Positions 1-7,057 of a stretch of DNA of 16,652 bases are shown here, piece by piece. The DNA comes from Chth-196 sp044376515 (GTDB lineage: Bacteria; Verrucomicrobiota; Verrucomicrobiia; Chthoniobacterales; Chthoniobacteraceae), in NCBI GenBank assembly GCA_044376515.1, contig JBILKV010000088.1, forward strand, positions 1-16,652. The letters run 5' to 3'. The notes beneath the pieces are model-generated. The model had not been told where the DNA came from. It ran no database searches and worked only from the letters and a program-made list of their open reading frames with translations. Within the stretch, counting starts at the first letter, position 1; every line of letters starts with the position of its first letter. Position numbers and translations under genes: made by a program.

Positions 1-297
1 TGTTGAATTATTTATCGGAGACTTCACTGCAATCAGTGCGTCAACCCCTGCCACCAATCTCTCATTGCCGGAATATTTAGCGATCAACGCCACGAGCGCC
101 TTGTTGTAGCCATTCGGGAAGAGTTTATCGTAGGTGAACGCTTGGCCGCTGGTGAACGAAAAGGACTGGTCAAAACTGACATCTCTGAGGATCTGGTTTC
201 CCACAGTGCCCGCTTCCTGAAGCATCGGGTTTGTGAAACTCATAGCTGGAGCCTCTGCGATGAGGGCCGGAAAATTTTCCATCAAGACCGTGTTGAA
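1..297 (-). repeat. Second copy of the exoprotein ~100-residue module
   Basis: Residues about 746-844 of the exoprotein repeat residues 324-422. Shared blocks include VLMExF, SFxNPxLQEAxxVGNQILRDV, FTYDKLxPNGYNKAL and LIAKYSxNE. The offset is exactly 1266 bp (422 codons). At DNA level the copies are clearly diverged, so this is an old duplication or a repeating domain. The copy is cut by the window edge, so further copies may follow. Confidence 0.85.
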
Positions 298-2532
298 TGC
301 CGCGCGGGAGTCCTCCAAAAAATATCCTAGGGGACCGCTTGCCGCTCCGATTTTGCCGATCCGGATGTTGCCGCCAAATGCGTCAAAATCGCTGATGTTG
401 TTGATTGCATAGCCCCCAATGCTGACCCCCATGAAATTGACCCGTCCTACCGCTGGCGCACCGAAACGCGGAAAGTAGCCGTAGCCGAGTGATCCGTCGG
501 CCGTCCCACCGTCCCGAGAGACCAGTCTGATAAACACGCCCCCGGGAAGGCTTACGTTGGATAGATTGATCGTGATCGCCTCGAAGTAAAAATTTGATAG
601 GTATCCGAATCCGTTAAACAGCGGATTGTTCAAAGAAATTGTGTTTTCGGCATACATCAGAAGCTTCGGGTTCGACTGCCCAGTCGTAAAAGAGGCGTTC
701 TCCAAAAACAGACTTTTGCCGGAACCGAGCGCGATGGACCCTTCGCTTCGCAGGGAAAGACCGGAGATCGGCCCTCCATTCGGGCCTTGAAGTTTTCCGG
801 CACCCAGAACAAGGGCACGTCCTTGGTTGAAGATCCGCGTATGGTCGGCGATCTCGAGCGTGTTTAAGGCACCGAATGAAACAACGTTGCGGGTCATTGA
901 CGCGTCGACAACCGACCGGAATCCTTCGTTCGAGACTCGCTCCCGTAAACTGCGATTCTCGATCGTAATGGCACCGCTCAGGCTCATATTGCCTAGGGCC
1001 GTGATAGCGAAAAGACGGGCTCCCTCCGGGCCTCCGCCCACGCCAAGGCGGTCCGCACCACTTGTATCTGCCTGTGAGAGATTGGTGCCGGTTATATCGA
1101 TGGTGAGTCCGGACTCCGAACCGATTGAGAAGTTCCGAGCAATCCAAGCCTCCCCCTGGGAGATGGCGTAGTTGAGATTGTTTGAGGTCGGTTTGATGTA
1201 GCTTAGCTTGCGCAATCCCAACAAATCCGTGTTTTCGCCAGATTCTGTAAAGATCTCATTTAACAGAGTTGCTCCGCTGATCGGACGCTTTGAATCCACG
1301 AAGGCGTTCACCGTGTTGGCGATGGCTTCGTTGTTGGAATATTTTGCGATCAGAACCGCCAGAGCCTTGTTGTAACCGTTCGGAAGCAGTTTGTCGTAGG
1401 TGAACGCATTGGCGCTGCTGATAGAAAACGAGTTGGACTTCACAACGTCGCGAAGAATCTGGTTTCCGACCACGGCTGCCTCCTGCAGCAAGGGATTGGA
1501 AAAAGACTTGCCTAATGCACTGTCCATTAGGGAAATAAACTTTTCCATCAGAACCGCGTTGCCAAGAAGCGCTGAGACGTTCTGTAGACTGATCGTGTAA
1601 AGCGGGTCTGTGAAGAGTTTCTTGAACTCAGCCTGCTGCTCGGTAGTGAGTGCATCATAAACGGCCCTCGCGTCTGCGGAAAGTCCCACTCTAAAAGCTT
1701 GCTCCGCGGCCGCCCTCTCCGCGGCCGCCCTCTCCGCGGCCGCCCTCTCCGCGGCCGCCCTCTCCGCAGCCGCCCTCTCCGCAGCCGCCCTCTCCGCAGC
1801 CGCCCTCTCCGCAGCCGCCCTCTCCGCAGCCGTCTGCCCAGCGGATTCAAGATCCGATACAAGCGAAACCTTTTCCAACCTTTCAACAAGATCCCGAACG
1901 TCGGTTCCAGCTGCAGAAGCAATGGTTTTCACTAATTTCCTTGCGTCCGCATTACCCACGCTTATCTGATTTCCAACGATATCCAACAAACCTTTCGCCT
2001 TTTCCGCTCCCATCGCAACCACGACCGCCAGAAAGTTCCCTGAATCGCCTGCCGAAATTTCTCCCTTCCCGATCGCGCGGCTGAAATCTGCCAACCGATC
2101 GAGGTTTTGCCCGGCTGCGATCAGCTTTGCAACGTTGGTGATAAACAAAACACCCCCCGGCCCCGATGCGTTGCATTGGCGAAAACTTGCAGTGACCGAG
2201 GCGAGACCGTCCGAGGCCCGTTGACTCTCCACCATTTTTGAGAACTGCCTCAAGTCGGCAATCTGAATCTCGTTTATCAAACTTACACTCAACCCAGACC
2301 GGACAAGATTGGATGCGGTGCCGGACTCGCTGACCACCGCGGCACTCGAAATCGAGGCAGATCCCGGAGATTGCAGGGTCGGTGTCTTGCCGGAGCGTTG
2401 CCCACCCGCTTTCAGCGCCTGTTTTTTCTGCCCGCCCCCCTCGATCGCTGCGTGCATGGGGTTTATCGCCATCAGAACCGCTGGAATGATTGCCGAAACA
2501 CCGATTACAGATGCGTTCCTTTTTTTTGTCAT
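1..2532 (-). CDS. Large secreted modular exoprotein, partial (C-terminus outside window)
   Basis: One frame stays open for 844 codons from ATG 2532 to the left edge; I checked every codon and found no stop. The N-terminus (KKRN, then a hydrophobic run to about residue 27, ending M-H-A/A) is a classical signal peptide. Residues about 30-230 are Ala/Gly/Ser-rich, followed by eight AAERA pentapeptides (235-274). A ~100-residue module at 324-422 (LLQEAxxVGNQILRDV, AFTYDKLLPNGYNKAL, LIAKYSxNE) recurs at 746-844 with similar sequence. Between them, about 423-745 is rich in short beta-strand-like, Gly/Asn-rich stretches, resembling the beta-helical passenger of filamentous-haemagglutinin-like exoproteins. 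No SD precedes the start, but the signal peptide directly follows this ATG. I do not recognise a named family. A surface or extracellular role is inferred; anchoring cannot be judged without the C-terminus. Confidence 0.85.
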   Translation of the reverse strand, partial: MTKKRNASVIGVSAIIPAVLMAINPMHAAIEGGGQKKQALKAGGQRSGKTPTLQSPGSASISSAAVVSESGTASNLVRSGLSVSLINEIQIADLRQFSKMVESQRASDGLASVTASFRQCNASGPGGVLFITNVAKLIAAGQNLDRLADFSRAIGKGEISAGDSGNFLAVVVAMGAEKAKGLLDIVGNQISVGNADARKLVKTIASAAGTDVRDLVERLEKVSLVSDLESAGQTAAERAAAERAAAERAAAERAAAERAAAERAAAERAAAERAAAEQAFRVGLSADARAVYDALTTEQQAEFKKLFTDPLYTISLQNVSALLGNAVLMEKFISLMDSALGKSFSNPLLQEAAVVGNQILRDVVKSNSFSISSANAFTYDKLLPNGYNKALAVLIAKYSNNEAIANTVNAFVDSKRPISGATLLNEIFTESGENTDLLGLRKLSYIKPTSNNLNYAISQGEAWIARNFSIGSESGLTIDITGTNLSQADTSGADRLGVGGGPEGARLFAITALGNMSLSGAITIENRSLRERVSNEGFRSVVDASMTRNVVSFGALNTLEIADHTRIFNQGRALVLGAGKLQGPNGGPISGLSLRSEGSIALGSGKSLFLENASFTTGQSNPKLLMYAENTISLNNPLFNGFGYLSNFYFEAITINLSNVSLPGGVFIRLVSRDGGTADGSLGYGYFPRFGAPAVGRVNFMGVSIGGYAINNISDFDAFGGNIRIGKIGAASGPLGYFLEDSRAAFNTVLMENFPALIAEAPAMSFTNPMLQEAGTVGNQILRDVSFDQSFSFTSGQAFTYDKLFPNGYNKALVALIAKYSGNERLVAGVDALIAVKSPINNST
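1267..1563 (-). repeat. First copy of the exoprotein ~100-residue module
   Basis: This encodes residues about 324-422, directly after the AAERA tract and a short linker, and is the partner of the copy at 1-297. The conserved blocks are mixed polar and aromatic with predicted helical character, unlike the beta-rich stretch between the copies. That suggests an alternating helical-module and beta-module architecture. Confidence 0.85.
1711..1830 (-). repeat. Eight-copy 15-bp tandem repeat encoding (AAERA)8
   Basis: Eight contiguous 15-bp units (plus-strand form CGCCCTCTCCGCRGC) lie inside the exoprotein gene, with a partial unit at 1701-1710. Units at 1711, 1726 and 1741 end in GCGGC and the five from 1756 end in GCAGC, so the two variants sit in separate blocks. 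This pattern is expected from recent local expansion. The unit is a multiple of three, so copy-number change would alter the length of an Ala/Glu/Arg helix-like linker without shifting the frame. Both strands stay open here in several frames because the unit has no stops; those are not genes. Confidence 0.95.
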
Positions 2533-2805
2533 TGGACCGTAAAGTTAATAAATTTACCTGCGCTTGCTCTGTATGCCTCGACTGGCTCACCTATGAGCGT
2601 GATGCTCCGATTCACCAAAGAGCACAAGCAAATATTTGAGATGCTCCCGTGACCTCAAAAGCTTTGACACCGTGAGTTGGGAAAGAGAGTCACCTTTTTC
2701 CCCGCTTGGGTGCCTAAGCCCAAGCCTGAGCATCGCCATCGCCGCTCGCTACGCCCTGAAACTGCGCGGCCTTACGGACCCGATCTCTCCCTTAATTCGA
2801 AAAAC
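2533..2805. other. Intergenic stretch upstream of the exoprotein gene
   Basis: No gene is supported here. The part nearest the exoprotein start (about 2540-2560) is AT-rich (GGTAAATTTATTAACTT on the minus strand) and is the likely promoter/leader area, although I cannot assign clean -35/-10 boxes. The rest has short open frames on both strands with no recognisable protein. Confidence 0.5.
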
Positions 2806-3040
2806 CAAAAGCCAAATAGAGGCAAGGAGCTCCATGAAATCTTGGACAACGTGAGTGCGCACAAGATGGAAAAGGAGGCGTGCGCCAAAGCCCATCGTGA
2901 AGTTCACTTTCACTTCACGCCGACGCACGCCTCTTGGCCAAATCAGGCGTAGGGCTGGTTCAGTATGCTCACAACTGCAGTTTTGAGGGGTATTGAGCTC
3001 TCGGCCTGTGAAGGAACTCATTTCCCTGAAGCAAACCGGA
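2806..3040 (+). pseudogene. IS630-family transposase remnant (DDE domain C-terminal part)
   Basis: In one plus frame, 2821-2949 reads G-K-E-L-H-E-I-L-D-N-V-S-A-H-K, then HFHFTPTHASWPNQ. This is the hallmark of IS630-type DDE transposases: the second catalytic Asp in LDN-x-S-x-HK, then the FTPT-x-x-SWxNQ-x-E block. At 2950-2952 the codon expected to be the catalytic Glu after NQ-x is TAG, and the same frame continues as WFSMLTTAVLRG, which also fits the family. From about 2996 the match resumes in another frame (SSRPVKELISL), implying an indel. The N-terminal half with the first Asp is absent. It is therefore a truncated, non-functional relic. The family call rests on motifs only. Confidence 0.72.
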
Positions 3041-3237
3041 GAACAAACGCTGAAAGTCGGATGTAGGAAACCCTCGCCTCCGGTTCGATGAGGGGAAGGT
3101 GCTTTTGGTGAGACACCGAGAGCGTCTCCCGCACCGACTGAGCCGAATTTTAAGAGCGGAATCGTGCGAGGTCTTGGGACGTCCGCGGGCGGAATCCCGC
3201 GGGGCGGCTCTGGCTTCGATCTCGGTCCCCGCAGTCT
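3041..3237. other. Intergenic remainder before the PQQ-like gene 3' end
   Basis: I see no gene. It probably includes more decayed insertion-sequence DNA on the left and the 3' flank of the propeller gene on the right, with the hairpin described separately. Confidence 0.5.
3183..3202 (-). terminator. Perfect 7-bp hairpin beyond the PQQ-like gene stop
   Basis: CCGCGGG (3183-3189) and CCCGCGG (3196-3202) form a perfect GC-only stem around a 6-nt loop, about 36 bp past the stop of the minus-strand propeller gene. No T-run follows on the minus strand, so an intrinsic terminator is only a possibility. It may instead slow 3' decay. Confidence 0.35.
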
Positions 3238-4560
3238 TCAGTTCGGCTTCGCCGCCACGCTGCTGGAGTTCTGGCGGCGGGTGCCGATGCACCAGAGGTG
3301 TTTGTCGGTGCGCAGAAAGATCTGTCCCTCACTCAGGGCGGGCGAGGCGTAGCTATTTTCACCAAGGGCGTTGTTCGCAAGCACCGCAAACTTTTCAGCA
3401 GGGCGCACCACCCTGCACTCGCCGGCGTCGTTAAGGAAATAGACCAAGCCGTCGGCGCTCACAAGTGAGGCATGTTGGCGGCCGAATCGTTCGCTCCAGA
3501 CAACCTCGCCCGTGGCGGCGTTGAAAGCGTGCGCAAAGCCGCGGTCGTCGTTGAGGAGCAACCAGTCCCTTTCCAGAATCGGGGAGGGGACATAGGCGAC
3601 GCCCACCGGCGAGGGCGGGTTGTAATGCCACGCCACGTGCGAGGAGGAGACGTTTCCGCGTCCGTCGGGCTTTATGGCCATTACGTGGTGCTTGGGAAAA
3701 CCTCCGGTCATGTAGAAGAGATTAAGGTTTTTGCTGTACACGGGGGAGGCGACGAACTGGTCGGTGGGGCCGTCAATGATCCAGAGGAGTGCTCCGGTGT
3801 CGGGGTTGTAGGAGGCGATGCATTTGGAGCCTGAAAGCATCATCTGGGGGTGCCCTTCAACCTCCCGGAGGATGGGCGCCACGTAACTGCGGGTGCGGTT
3901 GGGGCGCTCGATCCTCCAGAGTTCGCTGCCGTCGGCGCGGGCGAGCGCGACGATATAACCCGGCCCGTCATGATCACAGTTCACGATCACTTTGTCCTTC
4001 CATAAAATTGGGGTGCTACAATAGCCATGCACGCTGCTGAAAATCCCGGGCCGGACGGTCCAGACCAGTTCACCCGCGACCGTGTAGGCCGAGATGACCG
4101 GTTCACGGCCGTCCAGAAAGGAGCAATAGACCTTCTCTCCGTCACTGGCAGGGGTGCTCGACGCCCGGGAATTCTCGGAGTGGACCCGCTCCGGGGCCGC
4201 CTTCAGGACCGAGCGCCTCCAGAGTTCCGCTCCGGTGTCGCGCGCGAAACAAAGGAGCAGCCGCTCTTCGGTTGAGGCGTCGAATGCGGCAGTAAATATT
4301 TTTCCTGCGGAGACAACCGGCGAGGCGTGCCCTGGTGGGCAGGGAGTCTTCCACGCGACGTTCTCCGTCGCGCTCCAGCGGATGGGGAAAGCCTTCTCGT
4401 TGCTGACGCCGTCCCCGGTTGGACCGCGCCAGACAGCCCAGTCGGCGGCGTGTGAGCAGGGGACAAGCGTCGCAAGGGTGAGCGTCAGACTCGCGGCCAA
4501 CCTGTTCCGAATGGGCGCCTCGAGGCGGGACGGGTGTTGGGTAGGAAGACGGTGGTGCAT
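3238..4560 (-). CDS. Secreted PQQ-like beta-propeller protein
   Basis: This is a 440-residue exported protein of the PQQ-like (BamB-type) beta-propeller superfamily. A hydrophobic segment at about 21-36 ends at S-H-A/A-D (cleavage near 38) and is followed by WAVWRGPTGDG, the opening typical of such proteins in planctomycetes and verrucomicrobia. Blade-like repeats recur: DTGAELWRR (108-116), AGELVWTV (162-169), ADGSELWRI (209-217), PDTGALLWII (253-262) and ATGEVVWSE (349-357). Each has the small-Gly-x-x-x-W pattern. No Cys pair or metal site of a quinoprotein dehydrogenase is evident, so a binding or scaffold role is likelier than PQQ enzymology. The start is ATG; the long n-region (about 20 residues) is slightly unusual, and no SD is visible. 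It lies 68 bp downstream of the esterase gene on the same strand, so co-transcription is plausible. Confidence 0.88.
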   Translation of the reverse strand: MHHRLPTQHPSRLEAPIRNRLAASLTLTLATLVPCSHAADWAVWRGPTGDGVSNEKAFPIRWSATENVAWKTPCPPGHASPVVSAGKIFTAAFDASTEERLLLCFARDTGAELWRRSVLKAAPERVHSENSRASSTPASDGEKVYCSFLDGREPVISAYTVAGELVWTVRPGIFSSVHGYCSTPILWKDKVIVNCDHDGPGYIVALARADGSELWRIERPNRTRSYVAPILREVEGHPQMMLSGSKCIASYNPDTGALLWIIDGPTDQFVASPVYSKNLNLFYMTGGFPKHHVMAIKPDGRGNVSSSHVAWHYNPPSPVGVAYVPSPILERDWLLLNDDRGFAHAFNAATGEVVWSERFGRQHASLVSADGLVYFLNDAGECRVVRPAEKFAVLANNALGENSYASPALSEGQIFLRTDKHLWCIGTRRQNSSSVAAKPN

Positions 4561-4628
4561 GGTATTCGGAAAATGGGAGTCGGGGAGGAGGTAGGAGTGG
4601 ACGCGTCAGGGCGGGTGTGTCCATTCGT

Positions 4629-5531
4629 CTATTGGGCTGGCTTGAGGAAACCCATCGCGCCCATCCATGCGCCGCAGCGCTCGAACCACAAGCCAGCCGG
4701 CGTGTTTTTTCGGGACATGCCGTAGCCGTGGCCACCCGAAGAGTAGATGTGCAGTTCGGCGGGACGCTGAAGTTTCTTGTACTCCAAATACAGTCTGGCC
4801 GCCTCCAATGGATTGTTCCTGTCGTCATGAGCGACTGCAAAAAAGGCCGGGCAGGCATTTGTCGGGACCGAGAAGCCCTCGCGGAACTTGGTGGGATCCT
4901 CCGAATCCAAAAAACCGCCGCCATAGATAAAGACGCAGAAGTCCGGTCCGCGCGGGTCGTCTACGCCTTCCTTCTGGATGTAGTTGCGGGCGGCCCTGTC
5001 CCAGGAAAGGTGGCCTACCAGATTCGCGCCCGCCGAGAAGCCGAGGACGCCCACTCGATTCGGGTCGATACCAAATTCATTGGAGCGGTTCCGAAGAACT
5101 CCAAGAGCCCGCTGCGCGTCCTGAACCGGCAAGGCGTAGGGAGGGGTGTTGTCGCGGGTGGGGACCCGGTAACGCAGAAGCGCTGCGGTGACGCCAAGTT
5201 GGTTGAGCCATTCGCAGACCATTGCTCCTTCGTTGCGTACCGAGAGAAACCAGTACCCTCCGCCCGGGGCTACTATGACCGCTGCACCGTTGGGTTGGGC
5301 GGCCGGGTAGACGGTCAGGGTGGGTTCGGAAATATGCGTCTCGCTGTTGCCGCCTTTTGCCGCTACATTTGCAATGGATTTCAGCGTGGCCTCGGAGGGG
5401 GGCTGCATTTTGCCCGGGACACCCTCCGGCCAGAGCGGAAGGGTGGTTTCGGCTCCCGGAAGCCACGGGGTGCCGCAGAGGAGCAAGCAGGCCGAGGTGA
5501 TCAGCAACGGAGTGTGGAATGGAAATCGCAT
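4629..5531 (-). CDS. Secreted alpha/beta-hydrolase (esterase/lipase-like)
   Basis: This is a 300-residue exported esterase of the BD-FAE/acetyl-xylan-esterase-like alpha/beta-hydrolase group. Residues 1-27 form a signal peptide (hydrophobic LLITSACLLLCG, cleavage near P-G-A/E). The mature part opens with LPLWPEGVPGK, typical of these secreted enzymes. The oxyanion-hole region is APGGGY (88-93), the nucleophile is Ser166 in GFSAG, the acid is Asp236 or Asp237 in AHDD, and the base is His268 in GGHGYG. I chose ATG 5531 over a TTG eight codons upstream (5555) because it gives a standard signal peptide. The likely substrate is an acyl or acetyl ester on a polysaccharide, inferred from family and export; specificity cannot be read. 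It is probably the first gene of a pair with the propeller protein and diverges from the beta-rich secreted protein. Confidence 0.9.
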   Translation of the reverse strand: MRFPFHTPLLITSACLLLCGTPWLPGAETTLPLWPEGVPGKMQPPSEATLKSIANVAAKGGNSETHISEPTLTVYPAAQPNGAAVIVAPGGGYWFLSVRNEGAMVCEWLNQLGVTAALLRYRVPTRDNTPPYALPVQDAQRALGVLRNRSNEFGIDPNRVGVLGFSAGANLVGHLSWDRAARNYIQKEGVDDPRGPDFCVFIYGGGFLDSEDPTKFREGFSVPTNACPAFFAVAHDDRNNPLEAARLYLEYKKLQRPAELHIYSSGGHGYGMSRKNTPAGLWFERCGAWMGAMGFLKPAQ

Positions 5532-5629
5532 GGGTGGTGAATTTGCAGCAGGCAACGCAAGGTCGGGGACGACTCTTTTTTTCGGGTCTTTTCGCTCCGT
5601 ACACTAGCCCTTAGTGTGAGGGTACTCGT
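5532..5629. promoter_or_regulatory. Divergent promoter region between esterase and beta-rich protein
   Basis: The 98-bp spacer between two divergent starts must hold both promoters. For the plus-strand gene, TACACT (5600-5605) could be a -10 box, but only a T-run (about 5575-5582) lies where a -35 would be. GAGGG at 5618-5622 is a good SD with a 7-nt spacer to ATG 5630, one of few clear SDs in the window. Shared control of the two sides is inference. Confidence 0.45.
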
Positions 5630-7057
5630 ATGGAAATCTTAGAGCCAAAAGGGGAGCGCTGGCGGAAGGGCAGCCGTCAAGCCGTTGACTCAAAGCGGCG
5701 CGATTGGCGCTTCGCGGTATCCTGCCGCGGGGCTTCCATCGCGGGCGCATCGGTCTGCCTGTTTTTTGGAAGTGCGGTTCGGTTTGTTGCCGCGCCGCCG
5801 CGGTTTGAGCCGGAGATGAGTTGGTTGGAGAATGACAGGGTGCGAGTCGGGGTGGATTTGAAAATGGGGGGCTCTATCACTTCCCTAGTGGGGCGCAAGG
5901 ATGGACGGGAATTGATCAACAACTTCGACCACGGCCGACAGGTGCAGATGTCCTTTTACAGCGGACCTGTCCCATTTTCCCAACGGGGGGTGCAGCCGCA
6001 TCCGGTTTGGTGGGCGCTTGGGTGGAATCCGGTGCAGTCCGGAGACTGGGCTGGCAATCCCGCCCGTGTGTTGGAGCACCGGAATGCGGACGGGGAAATG
6101 TACTCAAGGGTAGTCCCGATGCAGTGGCCTCTGGAGGGGGTGGAGGGGGAATGCGAATTGGAGAGTTGGATCCGGTTGGAGGGGCAGGTGGTGCAGTTGC
6201 GCTGTCGGTTGACCAACCGGAGGGAGGACCGTACCTTTTTCTCGGCCCGTCACCAAGAGCTCCCTGCGGTTTACACCAACGGTGAATTCCGCAGGGTGGT
6301 CACCTACTCTGGAGACCGCCCGCTCACTGGCGGGGCTTTGAGTGAATGGGTGGACCCTGGGCCGCCTTGGAGGAGTTTCTCCGCAACGGAGCACTGGGCG
6401 GCGTTGGTGGATGACAAGGGCATCGGACTAGGTGTTTGGCAACCAGCGACAACCTACTGGAAGCAGGGCTGGGTGGCGGGCGAGCCCTCCAAGCGGGGGC
6501 CGCGGGACAATTCGAGCGGTTATCTGGCGCCGGTCGGCTTGGAGCATATCGACCACAACATTGTTTACGAGTACGAGACGCGCTTGATCCCGGGAAGCGT
6601 GAGTGAAATCCGAAATTTGGTGGAAGGATGGGAGAGAGGCCTTGGCCTGCCTACCTACCGGTTTGAGAAGGGAAGGATGGGTTGGAGTGTGCGCGGAGGT
6701 ATAGACCATGGCTTTCCTCTCAAGGGTGGGTGGCGTTTGCAGGCGCAGGCGACCACCATGTTTCTCGAGGGCCCAGCGACCTTTTGGCGGGCGGAGGCGG
6801 CAGGGACATTGAAGTTCAACGCATTGTGGAAGTCGCAGGCTGGCAAGATACGCGTGTCTTGGAAGGGAATTCGCGCGGAGGACCCGGAGGGTGGTGCGGT
6901 TTTCGACGTGACTGCCAGCGAGGCTCGGACAGAGCGCACTATCTTGCTCAAAAACCATCCCGGCTACAAGGGTGGCATGCAGCGACTAATATTGCGGATT
7001 GACGCGCTGAAACCGGGGGACTCGATCGAGATCGAGTCGATCCGCCTCGAACCATGA
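5630..7057 (+). CDS. Secreted beta-rich protein, possible glycan-active enzyme; family not recognised
   Basis: A 475-residue protein with one N-terminal hydrophobic segment (about 35-54, ending V-A-A/P) after a long basic n-region. It is exported or anchored. ATG 5630 is supported by SD GAGGG, and no other in-frame ATG/GTG/TTG precedes the hydrophobic segment. The N-terminal part (about 66-335) has motifs such as ENDRVRVGVDL, INNFDHGRQ, SFYSGP, QELPAVYT and TYSGD, with many Trp, Asp and Glu. It reads like a beta-sandwich of the mutarotase/supersandwich type found in glycosidases and lyases. The C-terminal part (about 345-475) looks like a jelly-roll carbohydrate-binding domain (GWSV, GGWRLQ, GPATFWRAE, RLILRIDALKPGD, then IESIRLEP). 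Catalytic residues cannot be named. A role in polysaccharide binding or breakdown is inferred from fold impression and the divergent esterase. Confidence 0.82.
   Translation: MEILEPKGERWRKGSRQAVDSKRRDWRFAVSCRGASIAGASVCLFFGSAVRFVAAPPRFEPEMSWLENDRVRVGVDLKMGGSITSLVGRKDGRELINNFDHGRQVQMSFYSGPVPFSQRGVQPHPVWWALGWNPVQSGDWAGNPARVLEHRNADGEMYSRVVPMQWPLEGVEGECELESWIRLEGQVVQLRCRLTNRREDRTFFSARHQELPAVYTNGEFRRVVTYSGDRPLTGGALSEWVDPGPPWRSFSATEHWAALVDDKGIGLGVWQPATTYWKQGWVAGEPSKRGPRDNSSGYLAPVGLEHIDHNIVYEYETRLIPGSVSEIRNLVEGWERGLGLPTYRFEKGRMGWSVRGGIDHGFPLKGGWRLQAQATTMFLEGPATFWRAEAAGTLKFNALWKSQAGKIRVSWKGIRAEDPEGGAVFDVTASEARTERTILLKNHPGYKGGMQRLILRIDALKPGDSIEIESIRLEP

Noticed and set aside
614..1147. Open minus-strand frame inside the exoprotein gene, Arg-rich
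   Set aside because: It lies in a different frame from the long continuous exoprotein frame, has shadow-like Arg/Cys/His-rich composition and no domain.
1711..1830. Possible CRISPR array
   Set aside because: The units are directly adjacent, with no spacers, and are coding and in frame.
1699..1935. Plus-strand frame with LRGRP/LRSRP repeats over the 15-bp repeat
   Set aside because: It is a by-product of a stop-free tandem repeat read on the wrong strand.
1952..2590. 212-codon minus-strand frame starting upstream of the exoprotein ATG
   Set aside because: It is out of frame with the signal-peptide-bearing exoprotein start at 2532, has no signal or domain, and stops where the true frame continues.
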